The position numbers and the translations under genes are program-made. The notes beneath the pieces were generated by a model, which worked only from the letters and a program-made list of their open reading frames with translations, was not told the DNA's origin and did no database searches. From NCBI RefSeq assembly GCF_000808535.1, contig NZ_JWLV01000009.1, forward strand, positions 1 to 64,000: a stretch of DNA of 64,000 nucleotides, given 5' to 3'. Shown here piece by piece: positions 1 to 6,982 of this stretch; the stretch's first letter is position 1, and each line of letters starts with the position of its first letter. This DNA is from Vibrio sinaloensis. Lineage in GTDB: Bacteria; Pseudomonadota; Gammaproteobacteria; Enterobacterales; Vibrionaceae.

Positions 1-26
1 CAACCCCTTTCTATTTTTGCTCGGCA

Positions 27-290
27 TCACGCCATGTTTGCAAGCTCTTGCCATAGATCATTGACGATGGTTCTGTCTGCTGGCGTTAACTCTGAGCGAG
101 CCGCATCTAGACTTGCTTCAATACGAGCTCGCAGCGTTTCAATGTCATTGATGCCTTCTTCTTCACAAGCAGCAGCAGACAAGGAAATATGGCCTCGCAA
201 GTAACCACCCGCGAACAATTCATCATCTGAGGCGGAGGAAATTCGTGCGTCAATCAGCTCAAGAAGCTTCTCTTCAAATTCAATAATCAT
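27..290 (-). CDS. yfcL: YfcL family protein
   Basis: This encodes an 87-residue acidic soluble protein starting MIIEFEEKLLELIDARISSA, which I recognise as the YfcL family of gammaproteobacteria. The family has no established biochemical role. It has no signal peptide or membrane segment and is predicted mostly helical. In enterics yfcL lies in the mepA-aroC-prmB neighbourhood, and here aroC, prmB and smrB follow about 9 kb away, so an accessory block seems to have been inserted between them. The gene runs leftwards and is divergent from the LruC-domain gene. Its ATG is at 288-290. Confidence 0.85.
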   Translation of the reverse strand: MIIEFEEKLLELIDARISSASDDELFAGGYLRGHISLSAAACEEEGINDIETLRARIEASLDAARSELTPADRTIVNDLWQELANMA

Positions 291-311
291 GGTGATGCGT
301 TGCCTAAATCA

Positions 312-367
312 GTTTGCGTCTCAAAAAGGATGATGAAGCTTCTCACATTGAGAATGTGAACGCAAAC
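312..367. promoter_or_regulatory. nested inverted repeats upstream of the LruC operon (candidate activator site)
   Basis: A perfect 7-3-7 dyad, TCACATT-GAG-AATGTGA, occupies 343-359. It is flanked by a second perfect 8-bp inverted pair, GTTTGCGT at 312-319 and ACGCAAAC at 360-367. The dyad centre lies about 70 bp upstream of the start expected from the sigma-54-like promoter at 394-409, a plausible place for a bacterial enhancer-binding protein. The stretch TTCTCACATTGA (340-351) resembles, from memory, the SypG enhancer TTCTCANNNTGC with its last base changed. It could instead act on the divergent yfcL gene. Confidence 0.45.
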
Positions 368-393
368 CCTATATACAGCAAGGCTTGAGAGTA

Positions 394-409
394 TGGCACG
401 CTCTGTGCA
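394..409 (+). promoter_or_regulatory. sigma-54-like promoter for the LruC operon
   Basis: TGGCAC at 394-399 matches the -24 element exactly. GTGCA at 405-409 matches the -12 element TTGCA with one mismatch. The GG (395-396) and GC (407-408) dinucleotides are 10 bases apart, as RpoN requires. A start near 420 would leave a short leader of about 28 bases before the ATG at 448. Confidence 0.5.
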
Positions 410-447
410 GTTTCAGTGATAACCACACACCAGACCGAGGAAGTACA

Positions 448-2586
448 ATGAAATTAAATCAGATCCTCCAAGGGTTAACGCTATTCTTAACCGCGCAAGG
501 TTTCACCACGTACACCAATGCAGAAACGCCTTTTACGGATTGCCCATCAGAAGCATTTCTTATTCAAAGTCCGTCAAGTGCGCCTGTCGCCTACGGCGTG
601 AATATCGATTTGGGCAGCTACGTTGTGCTCGACTCTTCGTTGGGAGCAGACAAAATTAACGCGGTAGGGTACAGCCAGCATGATGACTTTATCTACGGTT
701 GGGATTACGGAGCACAATCACTGACCAAAATTGACGCGAACTTTGTCAAATATCCGCTCTCTATCAGCAAGCCAACAGGCGCTCCTGCTTCAATTTACGT
801 AGGTGATGTCGCTTTGGATGAAAATGCTTGGTATGGCTATCGCCCGAACTACGGACTCTATAGGATCGATCTTGTCACGCAAGTAATGACGCTCGTCGCC
901 AACTCAAGCCAATTTGGTAATCCAGCCATTTATGATCTCGCCTTTCATCCCGATAACGGCCTCGCCTACTCCATCGATGCGAACGGATATTTGTGGGAGA
1001 TTGATGTTAACAGCGGCACATCAACGCGACTCAACCAAGTGTTAGACAAAGTCGAATTAGGATACAAATTGACGTTTGGCGCGATCTATTTTGATGTCGA
1101 TGGCAACCTTTACGGAAGTAACAACAGTAATGGTTACATATTTCGGATAAACATCAACGGCAGTACCTCAAGCGCCGCCTTTTTCGCGTACGGACCATCA
1201 AGTAATTCGAACGATGGCGCGCGTTGTGCCCTCGCTCCGGTAGAACCGAGCATTTACACCGATTTCGGCGATGCCCCGGATAGCTATCAAACCTCTTACG
1301 CTCAGCTTGGGGCAAGACACGGTCTGTCGGATCTTAAACTCGGCGCATTAGTGGATGGTGAGTCAGATGGCAGCCCATACCCACTCAGCGATGATGAATC
1401 AGATGGCAGCAATGACGACGATGGTATCCAATTTCCCGTCCCAGTTCAGGTCGGACAAACCAGTAAAATCATCACCACCGTTAATGGCGCAAGCAGTGAT
1501 TCTGTCCTTAACGCGTGGATAGACTTCGATCGAGATGGCAGCTTTGAAAGTAGCGAACGCATCATTAGCGATCTCAGTGTCAGTGACGGTACCAGTGACG
1601 TCTTTTTCTCGGTCCCAACGTGGGCAAATGTAGGGCAAACTTGGGCAAGATTTAGACTGTCCAACACATCGGGGATCGGTCCATCTGGCGGCGTTCCCGC
1701 AGGTGAGGTCGAAGATTACCAGATAGACATTACCGAAAGTGGTGTGGTCACGGAAAGCTATCCAACGGGCGCATCCCACGTCACCTTCGCTTATGAAGAC
1801 CAGTACCCACTTGTCGGAGACTATGACATGAACGACGTCCTGATGAACGTCAAGTTCACCGAGTATCAGCTAGACGATCAGGTGATTCGACTTAAGATTG
1901 AAGGTCAAATCGCCGCATTAGGTGGGGACAACCGGTCAGGCTTCGCGATCCGCTTACCTAACGTTGCTCGCAGCGACATTAAACAAGACTCAGTTGTGTT
2001 GACGGTCAACAATGTTGAAGCAGAAGGCGCAGTGCTGGAAGAAGGTACAACAGACGCCGTTTTTATCATTCACGAAGACCTGTGGGACATTACAGAAGCT
2101 GGCGAAGCCGAAAACTGCACCATGTTCCGAACTCAAGTAAACTGTGGAACCAGCTATCGACCCTCTTGGCAGCTCACACTATCGATGCAAAACGCCATCA
2201 GCACAGATATGATGCCTGCGTTCCCTTATGACCCATTCATCTTTGCTGCACCTGGTCATTACTACGGCGATGTTGGTCTGGAAGTGTCTGGCGGCTATCC
2301 TGGGCGTGGACTCGAGATTCACCTTAAGAATAAAGCACCGACCAGTAAGTTCAACCCAGCGTACAAGTCCAAAGGCGTAGATGCGTCATCGGGAAGCACT
2401 CACTATCACGACGCTAACGGTCTACCTTGGGCAATCGAGATCCCTATCAGTTGGAAACACCCGCTGGAAAGAGTCAACATTCTTGAAGCCTATTCTCAAT
2501 TTGCTGGCTTCGCACAAGACAGCTCAGGCGGTACGTCTCCGACCTGGTACGCCAACTCAAACCTCAACAAAATTTATCAAGACTAA
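448..2586 (+). CDS. secreted LruC-domain protein with GEVED domain
   Basis: This encodes a protein of about 712 residues, starting MKLNQILQGLTLFLTAQGF, with a probable cleavable signal peptide. The open frame extends up to 385, but I chose the ATG at 448 because it is preceded by GAGGAAG and followed by the signal sequence. Residues of about 30-260 have short repeated segments with Asp and Tyr-Gly patterns resembling a beta-propeller. Residues of about 330-425 end in the motif AGEVEDYQI, the hallmark of the GEVED domain. The last 270 residues begin at DYDMNDVLM and match the LruC (DUF4842) domain, named after a Leptospira outer-membrane lipoprotein. The many Asp-rich loops suggest calcium binding. 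The protein is probably extracellular or surface-attached; its role is unknown. The lipoprotein gene follows after 10 bases, so the two are likely co-transcribed. Confidence 0.8.
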   Translation: MKLNQILQGLTLFLTAQGFTTYTNAETPFTDCPSEAFLIQSPSSAPVAYGVNIDLGSYVVLDSSLGADKINAVGYSQHDDFIYGWDYGAQSLTKIDANFVKYPLSISKPTGAPASIYVGDVALDENAWYGYRPNYGLYRIDLVTQVMTLVANSSQFGNPAIYDLAFHPDNGLAYSIDANGYLWEIDVNSGTSTRLNQVLDKVELGYKLTFGAIYFDVDGNLYGSNNSNGYIFRININGSTSSAAFFAYGPSSNSNDGARCALAPVEPSIYTDFGDAPDSYQTSYAQLGARHGLSDLKLGALVDGESDGSPYPLSDDESDGSNDDDGIQFPVPVQVGQTSKIITTVNGASSDSVLNAWIDFDRDGSFESSERIISDLSVSDGTSDVFFSVPTWANVGQTWARFRLSNTSGIGPSGGVPAGEVEDYQIDITESGVVTESYPTGASHVTFAYEDQYPLVGDYDMNDVLMNVKFTEYQLDDQVIRLKIEGQIAALGGDNRSGFAIRLPNVARSDIKQDSVVLTVNNVEAEGAVLEEGTTDAVFIIHEDLWDITEAGEAENCTMFRTQVNCGTSYRPSWQLTLSMQNAISTDMMPAFPYDPFIFAAPGHYYGDVGLEVSGGYPGRGLEIHLKNKAPTSKFNPAYKSKGVDASSGSTHYHDANGLPWAIEIPISWKHPLERVNILEAYSQFAGFAQDSSGGTSPTWYANSNLNKIYQD

Positions 2587-2596
2587 GGAGAAGCCG

Positions 2597-3043
2597 ATGA
2601 ACACGTTAACGAAACTTTACCTAGTCACCTGCTTCTCATTAAGTCTGACTGCCTGTGGTGGTGGCGGTGGCGGCGGTTCTTCCTCGCCAAGCGCTGGAAG
2701 TTCTGGCGCAGCAACCCCTACACTGCAAGATCTTAAAATAGACAAAGAAAACACGCTTGAGTCGGTGTACCACTTGTCTGTGGATGTCGAACTCGCCGAC
2801 CTTGATGGCAAACAAGCCTATATTGCGATTTGTGACAACAGCGCGGGCGAAGCAAACATTGACTATGACCAGTGTTTAATCAAAGCCAGCTTGAAACAAG
2901 GCAGTGGGCAGTTTGATCTTCGGGTTGCGAATCATTGTGATTCATTGGTGGCGGTTGTTTCCGTTATGGATCAAGGGGTACCAGTCCGTTACTATCAACA
3001 TCAGCATGATGGCCAAGCAGAGACGGTTTGGTACATCCAATAG
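2597..3043 (+). CDS. small lipoprotein with poly-glycine linker
   Basis: This encodes a 148-residue lipoprotein. The ATG at 2597 has a strong ribosome site, AAGGAG at 2585-2590, which overlaps the stop of the LruC gene. The signal sequence ends in the lipobox LTAC, followed directly by seven glycines and a Ser/Pro/Gly-rich stretch that would act as a flexible tether. The folded part (about residue 45 onward) contains four cysteines and looks like a beta-sandwich, but I do not recognise the family. Close linkage suggests it works with the LruC protein, perhaps as an outer-membrane anchor. The GGN codon run could vary in length by slippage. Confidence 0.75.
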   Translation: MNTLTKLYLVTCFSLSLTACGGGGGGGSSSPSAGSSGAATPTLQDLKIDKENTLESVYHLSVDVELADLDGKQAYIAICDNSAGEANIDYDQCLIKASLKQGSGQFDLRVANHCDSLVAVVSVMDQGVPVRYYQHQHDGQAETVWYIQ

Positions 3044-3070
3044 GCTTAACTTACTCGCCTATATTCAAAA

Positions 3071-3100
3071 AAGAAGCCGCTCCAGGCGGCTTCTTTTTTT
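3071..3100. terminator. bidirectional rho-independent terminator
   Basis: AAGAAGCCGC and GCGGCTTCTT form a 10-bp stem with a 5-base loop, followed by a T-run, with A-runs on the other side. It sits between the lipoprotein gene and convergent epmC and can serve both. Confidence 0.85.
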
Positions 3101-3104
3101 GAAT

Positions 3105-3635
3105 TTACTGAACAACAAATTGATCAAGGGTCAACGGTGGTATCTGGTAAAAGTCTCTCAATGCATCCGATAGCATTTTGACTCGTAGAGGTATGCCTTG
3201 ATCGAAAATCTTTTCCACTTCAGCATGCACTTTGGTCATAAATCCAATTCGGTCTGGCTCAAAGTCGCCATTTAAGTTGTCACAACTGACGCTAAATGGA
3301 AACCCAGCACTCATTGCGAGTATCCACTCATAGGCTTGCGGACGAATCTCTACTTTTTCAAACTCAGCTTGGACTTGCTCGGTACGTCCATCAGGCTCAT
3401 ACCAATAACCAAAATCTTCCAGTAACCGACGCTCAGGCCCTGCGACACACCAATGGGCCATTTCATGCAAAGCAGAGGCGTAAAAACCACGAGCAAAAAT
3501 AATCCGATGATGCGGATGAGACTCATCGGCAGGCAGGTAAATGGGTTCGTCACCACCCAGTTCTAATTGGGTGTTGTACTCAGCCAAAAATGTACGGTTA
3601 AAAATGGTGATTAAGTCTTGATACTCGTGGGTCAT
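3105..3635 (-). CDS. epmC: elongation factor P hydroxylase EpmC (YfcM)
   Basis: The protein strongly resembles E. coli EpmC/YfcM, which hydroxylates the lysyl-lysine modification of elongation factor P. Conserved stretches include DEPIYLPAD, RIIFARGFYASALHEMAHWC, DFGYWYEPDGR and VSCDNLNGDFEPDRIGF. The HExxH-like HEMAH and nearby Glu/His residues are the expected iron ligands. The open frame continues upstream to 3767. I chose MTHEYQDLI at 3635 because it gives 176 residues, close to the E. coli length, and because the upstream part shows no similarity. It converges on the LruC unit with a shared terminator. Confidence 0.88.
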   Translation of the reverse strand: MTHEYQDLITIFNRTFLAEYNTQLELGGDEPIYLPADESHPHHRIIFARGFYASALHEMAHWCVAGPERRLLEDFGYWYEPDGRTEQVQAEFEKVEIRPQAYEWILAMSAGFPFSVSCDNLNGDFEPDRIGFMTKVHAEVEKIFDQGIPLRVKMLSDALRDFYQIPPLTLDQFVVQ

Positions 3636-3854
3636 AGCTTGATATTCGGTGATATTTACAGCGCGAGCATTGTCGCATGTTCTGTCTTCAATGCAAATCC
3701 CCACACAAATGATACTGGCATTAGAAAAAGTTATCGGATAAACGTTTTCGCGGTCACAAAAACTCATTCGTCACCGATCACATTTCCCACTACACTCACG
3801 CCTTAATTTATATGATGGCAGAAGCATAAATCTGCACGATTTAAGGCAACAACA

Positions 3855-4478
3855 ATGTTACTCAGCGTTTTATATATCATTGGTATCACAGCAGAAGCGA
3901 TGACTGGGGCTTTGAGCGCCGGTCGCAGAAAGATGGACTGGTTTGGGGTTATGTTGGTAGCCAGTGCGACCGCGATTGGTGGCGGTACTGTGCGTGATAT
4001 TTTGCTGGGTCACTACCCGCTAGGTTGGGTGAAAAATCCTGAATTCTTGGCGATCACCTGCATTGCGGGCGTGCTTACCACTGGCTTGGCGAAATGGGTG
4101 ATTAAACTGAAAGGTTTGTTCATCCGCCTAGATGCGCTGGGGTTAATCGTCTTTAGTATCATCGGCACTAAGATTGCGATGGGCATGGGACATCATGCGA
4201 TGATCTGTATGGTTTCCGCCCTTGTGACCGGTGTTTTTGGTGGTCTTCTTCGTGACCTAATTTGTCGTCAAACCCCGTTAGTCCTACACGAAGAGCTCTA
4301 TGCGTCAGTTGCCCTCGTTGCCTCTGGACTGTACCTTGCTCTGCTCGAGTTTGGCATCAATGATGTCACGGCCACCATATCCACCTTGGTCGTTGGCTAC
4401 GTGCTGCGTATGGCGGCGGTGCGATTCAAATGGCGTCTCCCTTCCTTCCAATTGGAAGCTGAGAGCTCGATTCATTGA
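3855..4478 (+). CDS. TRIC cation channel / YicG-type membrane protein (UPF0126)
   Basis: This 207-residue inner-membrane protein has about seven hydrophobic helices. It consists of two related halves, each with a glycine-rich loop ending in Arg-Asp: GGGTVRDILLG near residue 42 and GGLLRDLICR near residue 132. This is the layout of the UPF0126/TRIC family. In E. coli the member YicG has been linked to glycine uptake, while other members behave as cation channels, so the substrate here is open. It stands alone with its own terminator. Confidence 0.85.
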   Translation: MLLSVLYIIGITAEAMTGALSAGRRKMDWFGVMLVASATAIGGGTVRDILLGHYPLGWVKNPEFLAITCIAGVLTTGLAKWVIKLKGLFIRLDALGLIVFSIIGTKIAMGMGHHAMICMVSALVTGVFGGLLRDLICRQTPLVLHEELYASVALVASGLYLALLEFGINDVTATISTLVVGYVLRMAAVRFKWRLPSFQLEAESSIH

Positions 4479-4482
4479 TTAA

Positions 4483-4509
4483 AAAAGGCTTGGGAACCCC
4501 AAGCCTTTT
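4483..4509. terminator. rho-independent terminator between TRIC gene and 5'-nucleotidase
   Basis: AAAAGGCTTGGG and CCCAAGCCTTTT form a 12-bp stem with a very short loop. It lies between two convergent genes and has T-runs in both directions. Confidence 0.85.
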
Positions 4510-4514
4510 CGCTA

Positions 4515-6425
4515 TTAGTTTAACGCTTTAATCAAGGCTATCTCTCGCTCAAGCTTGCGTTTTTCCCCCTCGGACGCATCAACCAACTGAGCTTCGCGAA
4601 GAGCCAACGCCTTTTGTTGCTCTTTCGCCGAAGTAAACAACCATTCTTTCACGTTAATCGAGGCAATGTTGGTGTATCGACCATCTTCACTGCTTGGCAC
4701 AGAAATTTCGCCGCTATTAATCAGCGTCTTAACGATCTCGCGTTGTTCATTGTAGCTATCATCCAACCCGACAAGTTGCCAACGCTGTTGTGGTTTACCT
4801 TCATAAGTACCGTGCTTTTGCTCTGTTAAGTAGCGAATCGTCAAGTTGCGAATGGTGCCCTGCTCTTCACCGTATTCCGCCTCTGTATCAAACAACACAG
4901 GGAACGAACGACCTTCAAGTACACCGCCTTTTTTGGTCAGGTGGCCCATACGATAACTATTCATACCGATGCGCACATCACTCTTGTCAGTAACAGCTGA
5001 GCCATCAGCAAATTTAAGGTCGGTGATGCGCTCACCTTTTGGCTTGGTCAAGTCAATCTTGTACGTCACGCCTGCAAAAAAGTCATTGGTCGAGTATTTA
5101 GACGCTCGTCGCTCTGGATCAAAGCTGTAGGTTACATCCCCCGGTTTCACAGAGTTAAAGTAACCCGCAGACCACTCCATATATGTTTTCAGCTCTTTAC
5201 CCGTCATTTGGTAAACCGTAATTTCGCCGCCCGCATACTGGTAGTTGTAAGCAATATCTTTCGCTTTGATAGGACCGACATCAAGCTCGGCATTGTCGTT
5301 ATCAATTTGCAGAGCAATCACATTCGCCTTTGGCGCGTAATGGAAGCTCGCTTCTTGGAACAAAGCACTGATACCGGTATCTTGAACATGTACCTGAGGG
5401 ATACCGCGGATTTCATTTTCAGGAACCAAGTCAACGCCCGTTAACTCAGCAACCTCTCTGTTAGCCATCTCTCTTAAACGTTTATGATATGGCTGATACA
5501 GCGCCTCCATTTTCTCGTCGGAGTCGATACCTTTGATTTTGTAGGTAAAGCTGTCTTTGTTGACGAGAGTGAACTGACCATCTCGCTCCTCAAATTGCAA
5601 ATCGACACGAGAGAGCGCTCGACCATATTTATCTGGCTCTGTGATAATCACACCATTGACCACTGCCTTATCAATGCGGGTATGCATGTGACCTGCGACG
5701 ATGGCATCAAGCTCTGGGTTGGCATTAGCAATATCAGTCACGCCGGTATTGGCGATATCGTTTTCATTGTCTAACCCCATATGTGCGACAAGTACGATGG
5801 CATCAACCTTGTCATCAATTTGCTCAATGACTTTTTTCACTTCTAGCGTTGGATTGGTAAACGTTACGCCTTCGAGACGATTCGTCCCTTCTGCAAACAC
5901 TTGTGTCATCGGCGTATCCATCCCTATCACACCAATTTTGATGCCTCCGCGCTCAATCACTGTGTAACCTGGAAGAAATGGATTGCCGTCTGGACGTTTG
6001 ATGTTTCCACCTAACGACTGGCCTTTAAACTGCTTTAGTGAACGATTTAACACGCTCAAACCAAAATCAAACTCGTGGTTGCCTAATACCCAAACATCGT
6101 ATTTCATTTCGTTGAAACCGAGCATCATTGGGTCAACAGGTTCATCTTTGAATGTCTCGACAAAGTTGCCTTGAATGGTGTCACCTGCGTCAACAAGAAT
6201 GGTGTTTGGTTGCTCTGTTCGAATCTCTTTCACCTTGGTGGCAATCTGGCTCAAACTTCCACGCATGTTCAGTTTGTCCGCAGCGTAATCCCACGGCATG
6301 AAATGACCATGTAAATCAGAGGTACCAAGGATCGTGACTTGGTGAATGTCGCCGTCTGCGGCTAACGCGGGAAAAGAGAGCGATAAAAAGATCGCGCTGG
6401 ATAGTAGGGTCTTCTTCATTTGCAT
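4515..6425 (-). CDS. periplasmic 5'-nucleotidase / 2',3'-cyclic phosphodiesterase family
   Basis: This encodes a 636-residue secreted metallophosphoesterase with signal peptide MKKTLLSSAIFLSLSFPALA. The five metal-binding blocks of the calcineurin-like N-terminal domain are present: SDLHGHF, DAGDTIQGN, GNHEFDFG, AHMGLDN and AGHMHTR. A C-terminal 5'-nucleotidase domain (about residues 340-550) carries the substrate site. The final 80 residues are charged and helical. The family hydrolyses extracellular nucleotides for phosphate and nucleoside scavenging; whether this member prefers 5'-nucleotides or cyclic 2',3' substrates cannot be settled by eye. An alternative start at 6419 would lose only two residues. 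The upstream CRP-like site would fit control by carbon status. Confidence 0.85.
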   Translation of the reverse strand: MQMKKTLLSSAIFLSLSFPALAADGDIHQVTILGTSDLHGHFMPWDYAADKLNMRGSLSQIATKVKEIRTEQPNTILVDAGDTIQGNFVETFKDEPVDPMMLGFNEMKYDVWVLGNHEFDFGLSVLNRSLKQFKGQSLGGNIKRPDGNPFLPGYTVIERGGIKIGVIGMDTPMTQVFAEGTNRLEGVTFTNPTLEVKKVIEQIDDKVDAIVLVAHMGLDNENDIANTGVTDIANANPELDAIVAGHMHTRIDKAVVNGVIITEPDKYGRALSRVDLQFEERDGQFTLVNKDSFTYKIKGIDSDEKMEALYQPYHKRLREMANREVAELTGVDLVPENEIRGIPQVHVQDTGISALFQEASFHYAPKANVIALQIDNDNAELDVGPIKAKDIAYNYQYAGGEITVYQMTGKELKTYMEWSAGYFNSVKPGDVTYSFDPERRASKYSTNDFFAGVTYKIDLTKPKGERITDLKFADGSAVTDKSDVRIGMNSYRMGHLTKKGGVLEGRSFPVLFDTEAEYGEEQGTIRNLTIRYLTEQKHGTYEGKPQQRWQLVGLDDSYNEQREIVKTLINSGEISVPSSEDGRYTNIASINVKEWLFTSAKEQQKALALREAQLVDASEGEKRKLEREIALIKALN

Positions 6426-6482
6426 TATTCATTATGTTGTTAATAAACAGCATGAATACTATTAACTTAACCACACCTCAAA

Positions 6483-6498
6483 TGTGATTTAATTCACC
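6483..6498. promoter_or_regulatory. CRP-like site upstream of the 5'-nucleotidase
   Basis: TGTGA-TTTAAT-TCACC matches the CRP consensus TGTGA-N6-TCACA at nine of ten core positions. It lies about 65 bp upstream of the nucleotidase ATG. Confidence 0.5.
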
Positions 6499-6823
6499 TA
6501 AAAACATCCCTGTAACATTCAATTGCACACATATGAGAGAGAACGCTCACATTCAACAGGGATTTGTCCCTAATAACGTCCCAAAATCATTCGCCACATA
6601 AATATCCACCAATCAATAATCAAACTGCCATTTATGTGAACGCTTTGGCACTATTGAACAAAATGCCATCACAAGCTTCAGGACATTATTGAAATATATG
6701 CAGTTCTTGCGCTTGAATCTGCATTCAGAAAAAGACACTTGGTGACGATTCACACCGATATCGGATATCCATTCATCATGCATAAAACCAACGTAAATGG
6801 ACTAAAAATTCGGCTAGATCGAC

Positions 6824-6839
6824 TGTGAACCAATACACA
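6824..6839. promoter_or_regulatory. CRP-like site upstream of the DUF885 gene
   Basis: TGTGA-ACCAAT-ACACA matches the CRP consensus at nine of ten core positions. It lies about 60 bp upstream of the leader ORF at 6886. Confidence 0.4.
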
Positions 6840-6885
6840 ATTTTTTGCGGATGGGTTCGATAATCTAAACAGACAGGGAGTAATC

Positions 6886-6963
6886 ATGAGCTTTGGTGCC
6901 CATCGTGTGTCACCTCCTAATAACGACAATCGACATACCGTTCACCACAGCACTGACCATTAA
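6886..6963 (+). CDS. 25-codon histidine-rich leader ORF
   Basis: An ATG at 6886 with a good ribosome site (CAGGGAG at 6874-6880) opens a 25-residue frame starting MSFGAHRVSPPNNDNRH and ending in His before TAA. Five of the 25 residues are histidine, and there is a Pro-Pro pair at 10-11. It ends 19 bases before the DUF885 lipoprotein start. The codons for Ser-Pro-Pro contain TCACCTCCT, which equals the anti-Shine-Dalgarno core of 16S rRNA and could pair with either ribosome site. I do not recognise the peptide. It may be a regulatory leader rather than a functional protein. Confidence 0.4.
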   Translation: MSFGAHRVSPPNNDNRHTVHHSTDH

Positions 6964-6982
6964 TCCAAATAAGGACTCAACG

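Larger units (their letters stand above)
6426..6885. other. long intergenic region between divergent nucleotidase and DUF885 genes
   Basis: About 460 AT-rich bases with no gene I can support. They contain two CRP-like boxes (6483-6498 and 6824-6839), a further half-site TGTGAACGCTTTGGCA near 6634, and a small hairpin AGGGA-TTTG-TCCCT near 6560. The length suggests a regulated divergent promoter region. Confidence 0.5.

Noticed and set aside
3296..3806. Overlapping plus-strand ORFs within epmC and its upstream region.
   Set aside because: They lie opposite a well-conserved gene and encode no recognisable protein.
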